A stretch of DNA of 5,506 bases from Rhodobacteraceae bacterium UBA1957 (GTDB taxonomy: Bacteria > Pseudomonadota > Alphaproteobacteria > Rhodobacterales > Rhodobacteraceae), in assembly GCA_002336405.1 (NCBI GenBank), contig DDEJ01000078.1, positions 1 to 5,506 of the forward strand. Reading direction: 5' to 3'. Numbering within the stretch: position 1 is the first letter of the stretch; the number at the start of each line of letters is the position of its first letter. The notes under the pieces were generated by a model. That model saw only the letters and a list, made by a program, of their open reading frames with translations. It did no database searches and was not told where the DNA came from. This document shows, in pieces, positions 1 through 5,506 of the stretch. Made by a program: the position numbers and the translations under genes.

Positions 1-1404
1 GACACGCTTGTTGGTGGTACCGGCAATGACAGCCTTGTTGGCGGCGATGGCAAAGACACGCTTGAGGGTGGTGATGGCGATGACACCTATGTGGTCGACA
101 GTTCTGATGATGTCATAGCGACAGACACCAGCGGAACCGATGAGATCCAAAGCTCGGTCCCATACAGCCTTCTAGACGCTCCTGATGTTGAAAATCTGAC
201 GCTTACCGGAACCAATGATTCTGAGGGTAACGGTAACGTTAAGGCCAATGTGATCACGGGCAATGACGGAAACAATTTGCTGAAAGGACAAAAAGGAACA
301 GACACGCTGATCGGTGGCAAGGGTGCTGACAGTCTTGAGGGTGGCGAGGGTGCTGACAAGCTGTTTGGCGGCGCGGGCAACGACTTTATGTCTGGTGGCG
401 ATGGCATGGACAGCTTTGCCGAAGTTGCGGGAGACGGATCTGATACGATCAGCGATTTCATGGAAGCAGATGCCAATGGCAAGGGCGGCGATTTTGTCGA
501 CCTGTCTAAGTTTTATAATAAAGACACGCTTGCCGATGTGAACAATGCAGGTGGCGCGTTCTCGGATGCGCGGGAGATGATGCAGAAAGACCAAGAAGAC
601 GGTCATTTGGACGGGATTATTGACGGCAATAATTATAGTGAGCAGATTGATGATATTGATCTCTATCTGAACTCTGGGGTCGATGCGCAGGGTAACGCTG
701 TGGCTGTCAAAGGTGATGATCTGAGCTATAAAAATACCGCTGTGGTTTGCTTTGCCAAGGGAACTTTGCTGCGCACCGTGACGGGCGACAAACCAATCGA
801 ACAAGTGACGTCGGGGGATCTGGTATGGACGCAAGACGCCGGTTACCAACCGGTAAGATGGATCGGCAGCCGGTATCTGAGCGCTCAGGATTTGGAAGAT
901 CATCCAAAACTGACGCCGATCCGTATTCGAGCAGGTGCGCTTGGGTGTGGTTTGCCAAAACGCGATCTCGTGGTGTCGCCGCAACACCGGATGCTGGTTC
1001 AGTCTCAGCTGTCGGACAGCTCTGTGCAGGAGACAGAAATACTAATCGGCGCGAAATTCCTGACACAAATTGAGGGGATTGAAGTTGAGCCAAACGGCAG
1101 AGACGTCACCTATTTCCATATGCTGTTTGATTGCCATCAGGTGGTCGAGGCTGAGGGGGCTCTGTCAGAATCGCTGTTTACCGGACAAGAGGCGCTCAAA
1201 TCGCTTTCACCAGCGGCGCGGATGGAAATTGCGGTGCTGTTCCCGGAACTGTTCCAGCCTGATCTGTATCACCGTCCGGAACCGGTACGGCCCTTGGCCA
1301 CCGGTGCCGAGGGGCGCGATATTGCCGAGCGACATAGCAATAAAAATACACCGCTTGTGGTTCGGGACCACCGGGTGCGGCAATCACACCAAGACCGGGC
1401 CTGA
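1..1404 (+). CDS. RTX calcium-binding repeat protein with C-terminal Hint_2 domain (5'-truncated by window)
   Basis: The frame is open from base 1 to the TGA at 1402-1404, giving 467 visible residues; the true start lies upstream. In order: RTX nonapeptides (residues 5-31, GGTGNDSLV style); a module with VENLTLTG and NVITGN motifs (about 32-86) that commonly separates RTX blocks; six contiguous nonapeptides (87-140); an Asp-rich segment with DFVDLSKFYN (about 164-173); and a Hint domain beginning at Cys250 in VVCFAKGTLL. RTX repeats fold into a calcium-bound beta-roll, normally after type I secretion, so the protein is probably extracellular or surface-attached. Hint domains in inteins and Hedgehog start with a Cys that makes an N-S acyl shift; whether this class self-cleaves is not known to me. 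The end (RHSNKNTPLVV plus 13 residues) resembles the usual tail of such proteins as I recall them. The biological role (adhesin, matrix protein or enzyme) cannot be told because the N-terminus is missing. Confidence 0.93.
   Translation, partial: DTLVGGTGNDSLVGGDGKDTLEGGDGDDTYVVDSSDDVIATDTSGTDEIQSSVPYSLLDAPDVENLTLTGTNDSEGNGNVKANVITGNDGNNLLKGQKGTDTLIGGKGADSLEGGEGADKLFGGAGNDFMSGGDGMDSFAEVAGDGSDTISDFMEADANGKGGDFVDLSKFYNKDTLADVNNAGGAFSDAREMMQKDQEDGHLDGIIDGNNYSEQIDDIDLYLNSGVDAQGNAVAVKGDDLSYKNTAVVCFAKGTLLRTVTGDKPIEQVTSGDLVWTQDAGYQPVRWIGSRYLSAQDLEDHPKLTPIRIRAGALGCGLPKRDLVVSPQHRMLVQSQLSDSSVQETEILIGAKFLTQIEGIEVEPNGRDVTYFHMLFDCHQVVEAEGALSESLFTGQEALKSLSPAARMEIAVLFPELFQPDLYHRPEPVRPLATGAEGRDIAERHSNKNTPLVVRDHRVRQSHQDRA
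13..93 (+). repeat. RTX nonapeptide block 1 (three units visible)
   Basis: Three successive nine-residue units, GGTGNDSLV, GGDGKDTLE and GGDGDDTYV, are encoded here. The GGxGxDxUx pattern is the calcium-binding beta-roll repeat of RTX proteins. The residues before position 13 (DTLV) are the end of another unit, so the block continues upstream of the window and its total number of units is unknown. Confidence 0.9.
259..420 (+). repeat. RTX nonapeptide block 2 (six contiguous units)
   Basis: Six nine-residue units follow one another without interruption: GNDGNNLLK, GQKGTDTLI, GGKGADSLE, GGEGADKLF, GGAGNDFMS and GGDGMDSFA. The outer units are the most degenerate: the first lacks the Asp at position 6 and the last has Phe in place of the usual aliphatic residue. 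The block is probably a second calcium beta-roll and ends in a capping segment (SDTISDF) typical of the end of RTX arrays. Confidence 0.88.
742..1185 (+). other. Hint_2-type domain within the RTX protein
   Basis: The domain starts at VVCFAKGTLL with the putative nucleophile Cys250. It continues through a GDKPIEQVTSGDLVWTQD segment that fits Hint block A, the QPVRWIGSR strand, and SPQHRML with Ser326 and His329 in the place of the T-x-x-H block B motif. It ends with YFHMLFDCHQVVEAEG and SESLF. There is no terminal His-Asn followed by Cys, Ser or Thr, so protein splicing as in an intein is not expected. Cleavage at the bond before Cys250, or transfer of the upstream part to a nucleophile, is chemically possible but unproven. 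The C-terminal boundary is approximate. Confidence 0.85.
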
Positions 1405-1407
1405 TAG

Positions 1408-1446
1408 TTCACGGTGCTGGGTTTGGTCCAGCACGCAGTGCGTGAA
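1408..1446 (+). terminator. Hairpin just after the RTX stop codon (possible terminator part)
   Basis: GTGCTGG at 1414-1420 pairs perfectly with CCAGCAC at 1428-1434 around a 7-nt loop. The outer arms TTCACG (1408-1413) and CGTGAA (1441-1446) also pair perfectly, leaving a 6-nt bulge on the right side. The structure starts four bases after the RTX TGA. No run of T follows, so it is not a classic intrinsic terminator; it may protect the 3' end of the RTX mRNA or work together with the second hairpin. Confidence 0.45.
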
Positions 1447-1455
1447 ACCTGAACA

Positions 1456-1495
1456 AGACCTAGAGCCGGTCAAATGAGGCCGGCTCTATAGGTTT
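1456..1495 (+). terminator. Second GC-rich hairpin, likely end of the RTX transcript
   Basis: TAGAGCCGG (1461-1469) pairs perfectly with CCGGCTCTA (1480-1488). Two more inner pairs (T-G, C-G) close a 6-nt loop AAATGA. Outside a 2-nt bulge, 1456-1460 can pair with 1491-1495, including one wobble. The stem is strong and GC-rich but is followed by AGGTTTGAATC rather than a U-tract, so termination would be weak or Rho-assisted. Its position between a long gene and a new operon is the main support. Confidence 0.5.
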
Positions 1496-1522
1496 GAATC
1501 TTGGCAAAACCGCGCATATAAC
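1494..1522 (+). promoter_or_regulatory. Candidate sigma70-type promoter for the galU-manC-manB operon
   Basis: TTGAAT (1494-1499) and TATAAC (1517-1522) are separated by exactly 17 nt. They match the TTGACA and TATAAT consensus at 4 of 6 and 5 of 6 positions. Transcription would start near 1529, giving a leader of about 230 nt before galU. The -35 box touches the descending arm of the second hairpin, so termination of the RTX transcript and initiation of the next could interact. This is a by-eye match; chance occurrence is possible. Confidence 0.4.
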
Positions 1523-1543
1523 AGCTGGGCAGTGTGCGATGGG

Positions 1544-1557
1544 AGGTGAATTAACCT
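1544..1557. promoter_or_regulatory. Near-palindrome just downstream of the predicted start site (possible operator)
   Basis: AGGTGAATTAACCT is a 14-bp inverted repeat with one mismatched pair (12 of 14 bases symmetric). It lies at about +16 to +29 relative to the promoter predicted from 1494-1522. The spot would suit a repressor that blocks early transcription, but no regulator is encoded in the window and the motif is short. Confidence 0.2.
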
Positions 1558-1746
1558 TTCTCGTTCAATATCCCTAACTCTTTGTCCTGCGTTGGGCGCA
1601 CGATGGACGGGTGGTGGACGATCTTAGGTGTGTCCCAGAAAATATAGGATCGCAGAGTGCGCAATAACAACCGGTTTGAAACGAAAGTCGACGCTGGAGA
1701 TTGGTTCGGCTTGCTGCTACAAACATGAGATCCATATCAGCGCAGT

Positions 1747-1752
1747 GGAAGG
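1747..1752 (+). promoter_or_regulatory. Ribosome binding site of galU (sets the start at 1760)
   Basis: GGAAGG lies 7 nt before the ATG at 1760, a good Shine-Dalgarno match and spacing. It supports that ATG over the upstream in-frame GTG at 1628, which has no such site. Confidence 0.75.
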
Positions 1753-1759
1753 GCTGTCT

Positions 1760-2599
1760 ATGAAACCTGTTGTTCGCAAGGCTGTATTTCCAGTTGCCGG
1801 TTTTGGAACACGGTTTTTGCCTGTGACCAAGGCAATGCCGAAAGAGCTGTTGCCGGTGGTCAACAAACCCTTGATCCAATACGCAGCAGAAGAGGCGATA
1901 GCGGCTGGTTGTGACACGTTGATTTTTGTGACTGGGCGCAACAAACGGGCGATCGAGGACCATTTTGACAGCAATCTCGAGTTGGAGGCAGCGTTGCGCG
2001 CCAAAGGCAAACACGCCGAGGCCGAGAGCCTGCGCAATATTGTTCCACCACACGTTAGTTGTATATTTGTCCGCCAACCTGAACAGCTTGGGCTTGGACA
2101 TGCAGTGCTTTGTGCCGAACGGGCCGTCGGAGATGAGCCGTTTGCCGTTTTGCTAGCAGATGATTTTCTGATTGGCGCGTCCCCTGGCGTCACGACGGAT
2201 CTGATCGAGGCATATACGCTGTCGGGCAAGTCACAAATTTCGGTTATGCAGATTGATGGACCGCAGATTTCTCAATATGGGGTGGTTCGGCCAGGGGCTG
2301 GTGTGAATGAGGTTGCCGGTCTGGTCGAAAAACCGGCGCCGCAAGATGCGGGCTCTAACTTGGCCTCTATCGGGCGTTATCTCTTGACCCCTGATGTGTT
2401 CGATATCCTGCGCCACCAACCCCCTGGACATGGCGGTGAAGTACAATTGGTAGATGCGATTGATACCATGGCGGCAGGCGCGGCGGTTTGCCAAGTCCCC
2501 CTAGCCGGGCAGCGATTTGATTGCGGATCCTTACAGGGGTATCTTGACGCTGTAAGATACGTCGCAGACCATGAATTATACCACGAGTTCCATCCTTAA
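1760..2599 (+). CDS. galU: UTP--glucose-1-phosphate uridylyltransferase
   Basis: The 279-residue cytoplasmic enzyme joins UTP and glucose-1-phosphate to give UDP-glucose and pyrophosphate, the precursor for glucose-containing polysaccharides. Family signatures appear in order: FPVAGFGTRFLPVTKAMPKE nucleotide-binding loop (10-29), FVTGRNKRAIEDHFD (56-70), RQPEQLGLGHAVLCA (105-119), LLADD (131-135), YGVV (173-176), LVEKP (188-192), GRYLLTPDVF (205-214), GHGGEVQLVDAI (223-234) and GQRFDCGS (250-257). The start at 1760 places the conserved motif at residue 10, as usual. The protein is slightly shorter than the typical 290-300 residues, the deficit being at the C-terminus (ends VADHELYHEFHP). Its TGRNKRAIEDHFD and LLADD style recalls GalU of beta- and gammaproteobacteria more than the housekeeping alphaproteobacterial form as I remember it. 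It is first in an apparent operon with manC and manB, which suggests a polysaccharide-dedicated copy. Confidence 0.95.
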   Translation: MKPVVRKAVFPVAGFGTRFLPVTKAMPKELLPVVNKPLIQYAAEEAIAAGCDTLIFVTGRNKRAIEDHFDSNLELEAALRAKGKHAEAESLRNIVPPHVSCIFVRQPEQLGLGHAVLCAERAVGDEPFAVLLADDFLIGASPGVTTDLIEAYTLSGKSQISVMQIDGPQISQYGVVRPGAGVNEVAGLVEKPAPQDAGSNLASIGRYLLTPDVFDILRHQPPGHGGEVQLVDAIDTMAAGAAVCQVPLAGQRFDCGSLQGYLDAVRYVADHELYHEFHP

Positions 2600-2645
2600 G
2601 ATTTAGGTTGATATAAAACAGGTGTGAGAAACAAAATTTTATTTT

Positions 2646-2649
2646 GGAG
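2646..2649 (+). promoter_or_regulatory. Ribosome binding site of manC (sets the start at 2656)
   Basis: GGAG lies 6 nt before the ATG at 2656. An in-frame TTG at 2644 would add four residues (MERK) but overlaps this site and has no Shine-Dalgarno of its own, so ATG 2656 is preferred. Confidence 0.7.
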
Positions 2650-2655
2650 CGTAAA

Positions 2656-4098
2656 ATGATTAGTCAAGAACTTTCAGAGATAACACCCGTGCTATTGGCG
2701 GGGGGGTCGGGTACGCGTCTGTGGCCTTTGTCGCGCAAAAGTTATCCCAAACAGTTCTCAAACCTTATTGGCGATATGAGCTTATTTCAGGCCAGTGCTC
2801 AACGGCTCACCACTTCTGAAGGTATAAGGTTTGCCGCTCCAATTACGATGACCAATGCGGATTTCCGGTTTATTGTCGGTGAGCAATTGCAAGCCATCGG
2901 GATCGACCCCGGCGCCATTTTAATTGAGCCAGAAGGCAAGAATACCGCGCCGGCAATTCTGGCGGCCTGTCTTTATTCGGTCGCCCAACATCCCGATGCG
3001 ATTTTATTGGTCGCCCCCTCTGATCATGTGATCCCTCAAGTCGCCGCTTTTCACGCGGCAATCGCGCTGGGGTTGGAGCAGGTCGCACAGGGCAAGATGG
3101 TCACCTTTGGAATTACCCCAACGCGGATTGAGACCGGGTATGGATATCTCGAACTTGATGCTTTGCCTAAGGACAGGGCGGTGGCCCTAAAAAGTTTTAT
3201 TGAGAAGCCCGACACCCAGAGTGCTGAAAAGATGATCGAGGCGGGACATTACCTTTGGAATGCAGGTATTTTCCTGTTTAAAGCCCGTGATATGATAGCA
3301 GCCTTCGAAGCCTATGCGCCCGATCTGCTGCAACCTGTCACAGCCTCACTGAAAGATGGTTATCCTGACTTGGGTTTTTTTCGTCTTGCGCCCGAGGCGT
3401 GGTCGCAGTGCGCCGATATCTCTGTAGACTATGCGGTCATGGAGCATGCACGCAACTTATCGGTTGTACCATATTCTGCAGGCTGGTCTGATCTTGGTGG
3501 TTGGGACGCCGTTTGGCAAGAGCAGGGGCCCGATGCCGCAGGGGTTGTGACCTCTGAGAATGCCACTGCCATCGGATGCACAAATACGCTGCTGCGTTCA
3601 GAGCATGGCGACCAGCATCTGGTCGGTTTAGGTTTGGAAAATATCATTGCGGTGGCGATGCCCGATGCGGTGCTGGTGGCGGATATGTCGAAAGCGCAAG
3701 AGGTCAAGCAGGTGGTGGCGTGCCTGAACACAGGCGGGGTGCGTCAGGCTGAAACCTTTCCAAAAGATTATCGTCCCTGGGGGTGGTTTGAAACTCTGGC
3801 CATTCGTGGGCGTTTTCAGGTCAAACGTATCTTGGTCAATCCCGGCGCATCGTTAAGTTTACAAAGTCATCACCACCGCTCAGAGCATTGGGTCGTTGTG
3901 GAAGGCACTGCGACGGTGACTATCGATGATGCTATTAAAATCATCACCGAGGGTCAATCTGTCTATATCCCGCTGGGTGCGGTGCACCGGATGCAGAACC
4001 CCGGTAAGGTGCCCATGGTGCTGATTGAGGTTCAGACCGGGGCCTATTTGGGTGAAGACGATATCATCCGCTATGAAGATCAATATGCCCGCAGCTGA
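2656..4098 (+). CDS. manC: Bifunctional mannose-1-phosphate guanylyltransferase / mannose-6-phosphate isomerase (type II PMI)
   Basis: The 480-residue cytoplasmic enzyme has the usual length for the ManC/AlgA/XanB/CpsB family. The N-terminal nucleotidyltransferase domain carries GGSGTRLWPLSRKSYPKQ (16-33), EPEGKNTAPA (91-100), APSDH (120-124), FIEKP (181-185), WNAGIFLF (201-208), SVDYAVME (256-263) and SDLGGW (278-283); it forms GDP-mannose from mannose-1-phosphate and GTP. The C-terminal cupin domain has RPWGWFE (373-379), QSHHHRSEHW (403-412) with likely metal ligands Gln403, His405, Glu410 and His444, and YLGEDDIIRYEDQY (464-477); it interconverts fructose-6-phosphate and mannose-6-phosphate. 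Both halves look intact, so one protein covers the first and last steps and ManB, 29 nt downstream, covers the middle one. The gap from galU is 56 nt, AT-rich, with no clear terminator, consistent with cotranscription. Members of the family serve alginate, xanthan, colanic acid, capsule or LPS; the end product here is unknown. Confidence 0.96.
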   Translation: MISQELSEITPVLLAGGSGTRLWPLSRKSYPKQFSNLIGDMSLFQASAQRLTTSEGIRFAAPITMTNADFRFIVGEQLQAIGIDPGAILIEPEGKNTAPAILAACLYSVAQHPDAILLVAPSDHVIPQVAAFHAAIALGLEQVAQGKMVTFGITPTRIETGYGYLELDALPKDRAVALKSFIEKPDTQSAEKMIEAGHYLWNAGIFLFKARDMIAAFEAYAPDLLQPVTASLKDGYPDLGFFRLAPEAWSQCADISVDYAVMEHARNLSVVPYSAGWSDLGGWDAVWQEQGPDAAGVVTSENATAIGCTNTLLRSEHGDQHLVGLGLENIIAVAMPDAVLVADMSKAQEVKQVVACLNTGGVRQAETFPKDYRPWGWFETLAIRGRFQVKRILVNPGASLSLQSHHHRSEHWVVVEGTATVTIDDAIKIITEGQSVYIPLGAVHRMQNPGKVPMVLIEVQTGAYLGEDDIIRYEDQYARS

Positions 4099-4112
4099 GC
4101 GGACGCTTGCAC

Positions 4113-4130
4113 GTGAGATGACATAAAATG
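4113..4130 (+). promoter_or_regulatory. manB translation start region with a two-codon mini-ORF
   Basis: The manB ATG at 4128 is preceded only by a weak Shine-Dalgarno (GTGAG at 4113-4117, about 10 nt away). An ATG at 4118 reads ATG ACA TAA and stops one base before the manB ATG. This layout could allow ribosomes to reinitiate on manB or could simply be chance. No better start is seen: residues from 4128 align at once with the family (FKAYDVRG at residues 8-15). Confidence 0.4.
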
Positions 4131-5504
4131 ACGAAAATTTTGACCTGTTTTAAAGCCTACGATGTCCGCGGGGAATTGGGGGTCAATTTTGACGCCGAGA
4201 TCTGCTATCGGATCGGGCGCGCTTTTGCTTGCACGCTGGGTGCAAAGACTGTGGTTGTGGGGCGCGATGCCCGTGCGACCTCGCCAGAATTGGCCGATAG
4301 TCTGTGTGAGGGAATGATTGCTCAAGGGGTCACCGTTCTTGATATAGGTCTTGCTGGAACCGAAGAAATGTATTGGGCGACAAGCTTTTTCGAGGCAGAT
4401 GGCGGTATCGAAGTAACTGCGTCGCATAATCCGATCAATTATAATGGTCTTAAGATGGTTAAATCCGGGTCGCGACCGCTGGATCCGGAAACGGATTTAC
4501 TGGCGGTAAAAGCCTGTGCGGAGGCCGCTGACTTTGGCACAGGGACACCGGGTGGCCAGCGTCAGGATCGTGCGGCAGAAGCCAAGGCAGCCTATGTGGA
4601 AAAAGTGGCATCCTTTATAGATGTGACAAATCTGCGGCCATTACGCGTTGTGGTGAATTCTGGCAATGGCGCGGCGGGGCCAACCTTTGATGTGCTGGCG
4701 CAGGCGCTGGCGGAAAAAACTGGTGCGTTTGAGTTCATCCGGCTGTTTCATGACGCCGACAGTACTTTTCCTAACGGGATTCCAAATCCACTTTTGCCCG
4801 AGAATCATGCTCCGACGCGCGAGTCGGTCTTGGCGCATGGCGCCGATCTTGGTATTGCTTTCGACGGTGATTTTGACCGCTGTTTCTTTTTTGACGAAAG
4901 CGGCCGCTTTATCGCTGGTGAATATATCGTTGGGCTGCTCGCCTCTGTCATGTTGGAAAAATATCCTGGGGCCAATATCGTTCACGATCCGCGGGTTGTT
5001 TGGAACACAAAAGATTTGGTGCAGTCCAAAGGGGGCACTGCGGTGCAGGCCAAGACCGGCCATGCATTTGTCAAGCAGATGATGCGCAAATGCGATGCGA
5101 TTTATGGGGGTGAGATGTCAGCCCATCATTATTTTCGCGACTTTGCTTATTGTGACAGCGGCATGATTCCTTGGCTGGTGCTCTGCGAATTGATGGGGCG
5201 CAGTGGCAAATCTATGTCGGCATTGCTCGCCGAGCGCATGGCGGCCTATCCCTCGTCTGGCGAGACCAATTTTACCTTGCAAGACCCGCAAACCAGCATT
5301 GCCGCAGTGCTGGGCCATTATGAACCTCTGGCGCTGCACAAAGACGAAACTGATGGATTGAGCCTTGAATTTGATGACTGGCGGTTCAATTTGCGCGCCT
5401 CGAATACTGAGCCTGTTGTTCGTCTCAACGTTGAAAGCCTTGGGGATTCCGACCTTGTGGCGATCAAACTGGCTGAAATCAAAACGCTTTTGAACACTGC
5501 ATAG
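4128..5504 (+). CDS. manB: Phosphomannomutase (possibly also phosphoglucomutase), CpsG type
   Basis: The 458-residue cytoplasmic enzyme of the alpha-D-phosphohexomutase superfamily moves the phosphate between C6 and C1 of mannose, linking the two activities of ManC. All four functional loops are present: TASHNP (97-102) with the phosphorylated catalytic Ser99; the magnesium loop DGDFDR (246-251); the sugar-recognition loop GEMSAHHYF (328-336); and the phosphate-binding loop RASNTEPVVRLNVE (423-436). FKAYDVRG near the start and the total length match E. coli CpsG/ManB (about 456 residues) better than GlmM. Many relatives also act on glucose phosphates, which would feed GalU, but dual specificity cannot be read from the sequence. 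The gene follows manC after 29 nt and its TAG ends two bases before the window edge, so the operon may continue. Confidence 0.96.
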   Translation: MTKILTCFKAYDVRGELGVNFDAEICYRIGRAFACTLGAKTVVVGRDARATSPELADSLCEGMIAQGVTVLDIGLAGTEEMYWATSFFEADGGIEVTASHNPINYNGLKMVKSGSRPLDPETDLLAVKACAEAADFGTGTPGGQRQDRAAEAKAAYVEKVASFIDVTNLRPLRVVVNSGNGAAGPTFDVLAQALAEKTGAFEFIRLFHDADSTFPNGIPNPLLPENHAPTRESVLAHGADLGIAFDGDFDRCFFFDESGRFIAGEYIVGLLASVMLEKYPGANIVHDPRVVWNTKDLVQSKGGTAVQAKTGHAFVKQMMRKCDAIYGGEMSAHHYFRDFAYCDSGMIPWLVLCELMGRSGKSMSALLAERMAAYPSSGETNFTLQDPQTSIAAVLGHYEPLALHKDETDGLSLEFDDWRFNLRASNTEPVVRLNVESLGDSDLVAIKLAEIKTLLNTA

Positions 5505-5506
5505 GC

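Larger units (their letters stand above)
1405..1759. other. Intergenic region between RTX gene and galU (355 nt, no convincing gene)
   Basis: This region holds the two hairpins, a sigma70-like promoter and a long leader. Only tiny open frames are present: ATG at 1539 gives 12 codons and ATG at 1603 gives 14, neither with a well-spaced Shine-Dalgarno. The galU frame is open back to a GTG at 1628, but those 44 residues look nothing like the GalU family and lack a ribosome site, so I treat the stretch as untranslated. TGGACG occurs twice (1604-1609, 1615-1620) with an 11-nt period, and a perfect 8-bp palindrome AACCGGTT lies at 1669-1676; neither has an assigned role. Confidence 0.6.
1760..5504 (+). 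other. Nucleotide-sugar operon galU-manC-manB
   Basis: Three complete genes on the same strand with gaps of 56 and 29 nt and no terminator-like hairpin between them supply UDP-glucose and GDP-mannose. This is inferred to be one transcript, probably started near 1529. The set is typical of the precursor end of exopolysaccharide, capsule or LPS clusters. No glycosyltransferase or export gene lies in the window, so the polymer is unidentified. Confidence 0.7.

Noticed and set aside
52..532. Exact 13-bp repeat AAAGACACGCTTG at 52-64 and 520-532
   Set aside because: Both copies encode KDTL in the same frame, so the repeat is explained by similar peptide sequence and codon choice rather than by a mobile or regulatory element.
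172..987. Long reverse-strand open frame (271 codons) opposite the RTX gene
   Set aside because: The forward frame shows clear RTX and Hint motifs throughout. The reverse translation has no recognisable domain and is a by-product of the repetitive coding strand.
1070..1477. Forward open frame overlapping the end of the RTX gene in another frame
   Set aside because: It is rich in Arg, Cys and Trp, as expected of an out-of-frame shadow, and the Hint domain frame continues through it. No frameshift is needed to explain the RTX C-terminus.
1551..1568. CtrA-like half site TTAACC followed by TTCAA
   Set aside because: The second half is not TTAA and the spacing is not the 7 nt of a full CtrA box; a single half site is too common to call.
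1539..1647. Two tiny open frames in the galU leader (ATG 1539, 12 codons; ATG 1603, 14 codons)
   Set aside because: Neither has a properly spaced Shine-Dalgarno or a recognisable leader-peptide feature such as a run of regulatory codons, so a coding role is not supported.
1628..1759. In-frame upstream extension of galU from a GTG at 1628 (44 extra residues)
   Set aside because: The extra residues have no likeness to the GalU N-terminus, no ribosome binding site precedes the GTG, and ATG 1760 has a well-spaced GGAAGG and places the nucleotide-binding motif at the usual position.
2600..2655. Possible internal promoter in the AT-rich gap between galU and manC
   Set aside because: TTGATA at 2608-2613 has no acceptable -10 hexamer at 16-18 nt, and the TATAAA at 2612-2617 has no -35 partner. 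AT-richness alone is weak evidence.

Overview
The window looks like a piece of an alphaproteobacterial chromosome, most likely from the Rhodobacterales/Roseobacter group. The best clue is the first gene: an RTX (calcium-binding nonapeptide) protein whose C-terminus is a Hint_2-type domain, an architecture that is common in that group. Base composition is moderate rather than very GC-rich. The genus cannot be set from the sequence, and the assignment is inference from protein style, not a database match.

Layout, all on the + strand. (1) Positions 1-1404 hold the 3' part of a large secreted RTX protein gene that begins before the window. It has two blocks of GGxGxD nonapeptides, a non-RTX module between them, an acidic linker and a C-terminal Hint domain. 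(2) Positions 1405-1759 are non-coding: two hairpins just after the RTX stop, a plausible sigma70-type promoter and a leader of about 230 nt. (3) Positions 1760-2599 encode GalU, which makes UDP-glucose. (4) Positions 2656-4098 encode ManC, a bifunctional mannose-1-phosphate guanylyltransferase/mannose-6-phosphate isomerase. (5) Positions 4128-5504 encode ManB, a phosphomannomutase of the CpsG type, complete two bases before the window ends.

The last three genes read as one operon (gaps of 56 and 29 nt) that supplies activated sugars. The ManC C-terminal domain turns fructose-6-phosphate into mannose-6-phosphate, ManB turns that into mannose-1-phosphate, and the ManC N-terminal domain makes GDP-mannose. 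GalU makes UDP-glucose from glucose-1-phosphate, which ManB may also help supply if it has phosphoglucomutase activity. Such sets usually sit at the edge of exopolysaccharide, capsule or LPS clusters, so glycosyltransferase and export genes are expected beyond position 5506. An RTX-Hint protein gene directly upstream suggests a cell-surface or matrix locus in which a type I-secreted protein and a polysaccharide are encoded side by side.

No tRNA, rRNA, CRISPR array, insertion sequence or phage gene was seen. The enzymes are ordinary members of known families. The points worth a second look are the Hint-terminated RTX protein, the GalU sequence type, which seems unlike the usual alphaproteobacterial housekeeping enzyme, and the regulatory structure between the RTX gene and galU.
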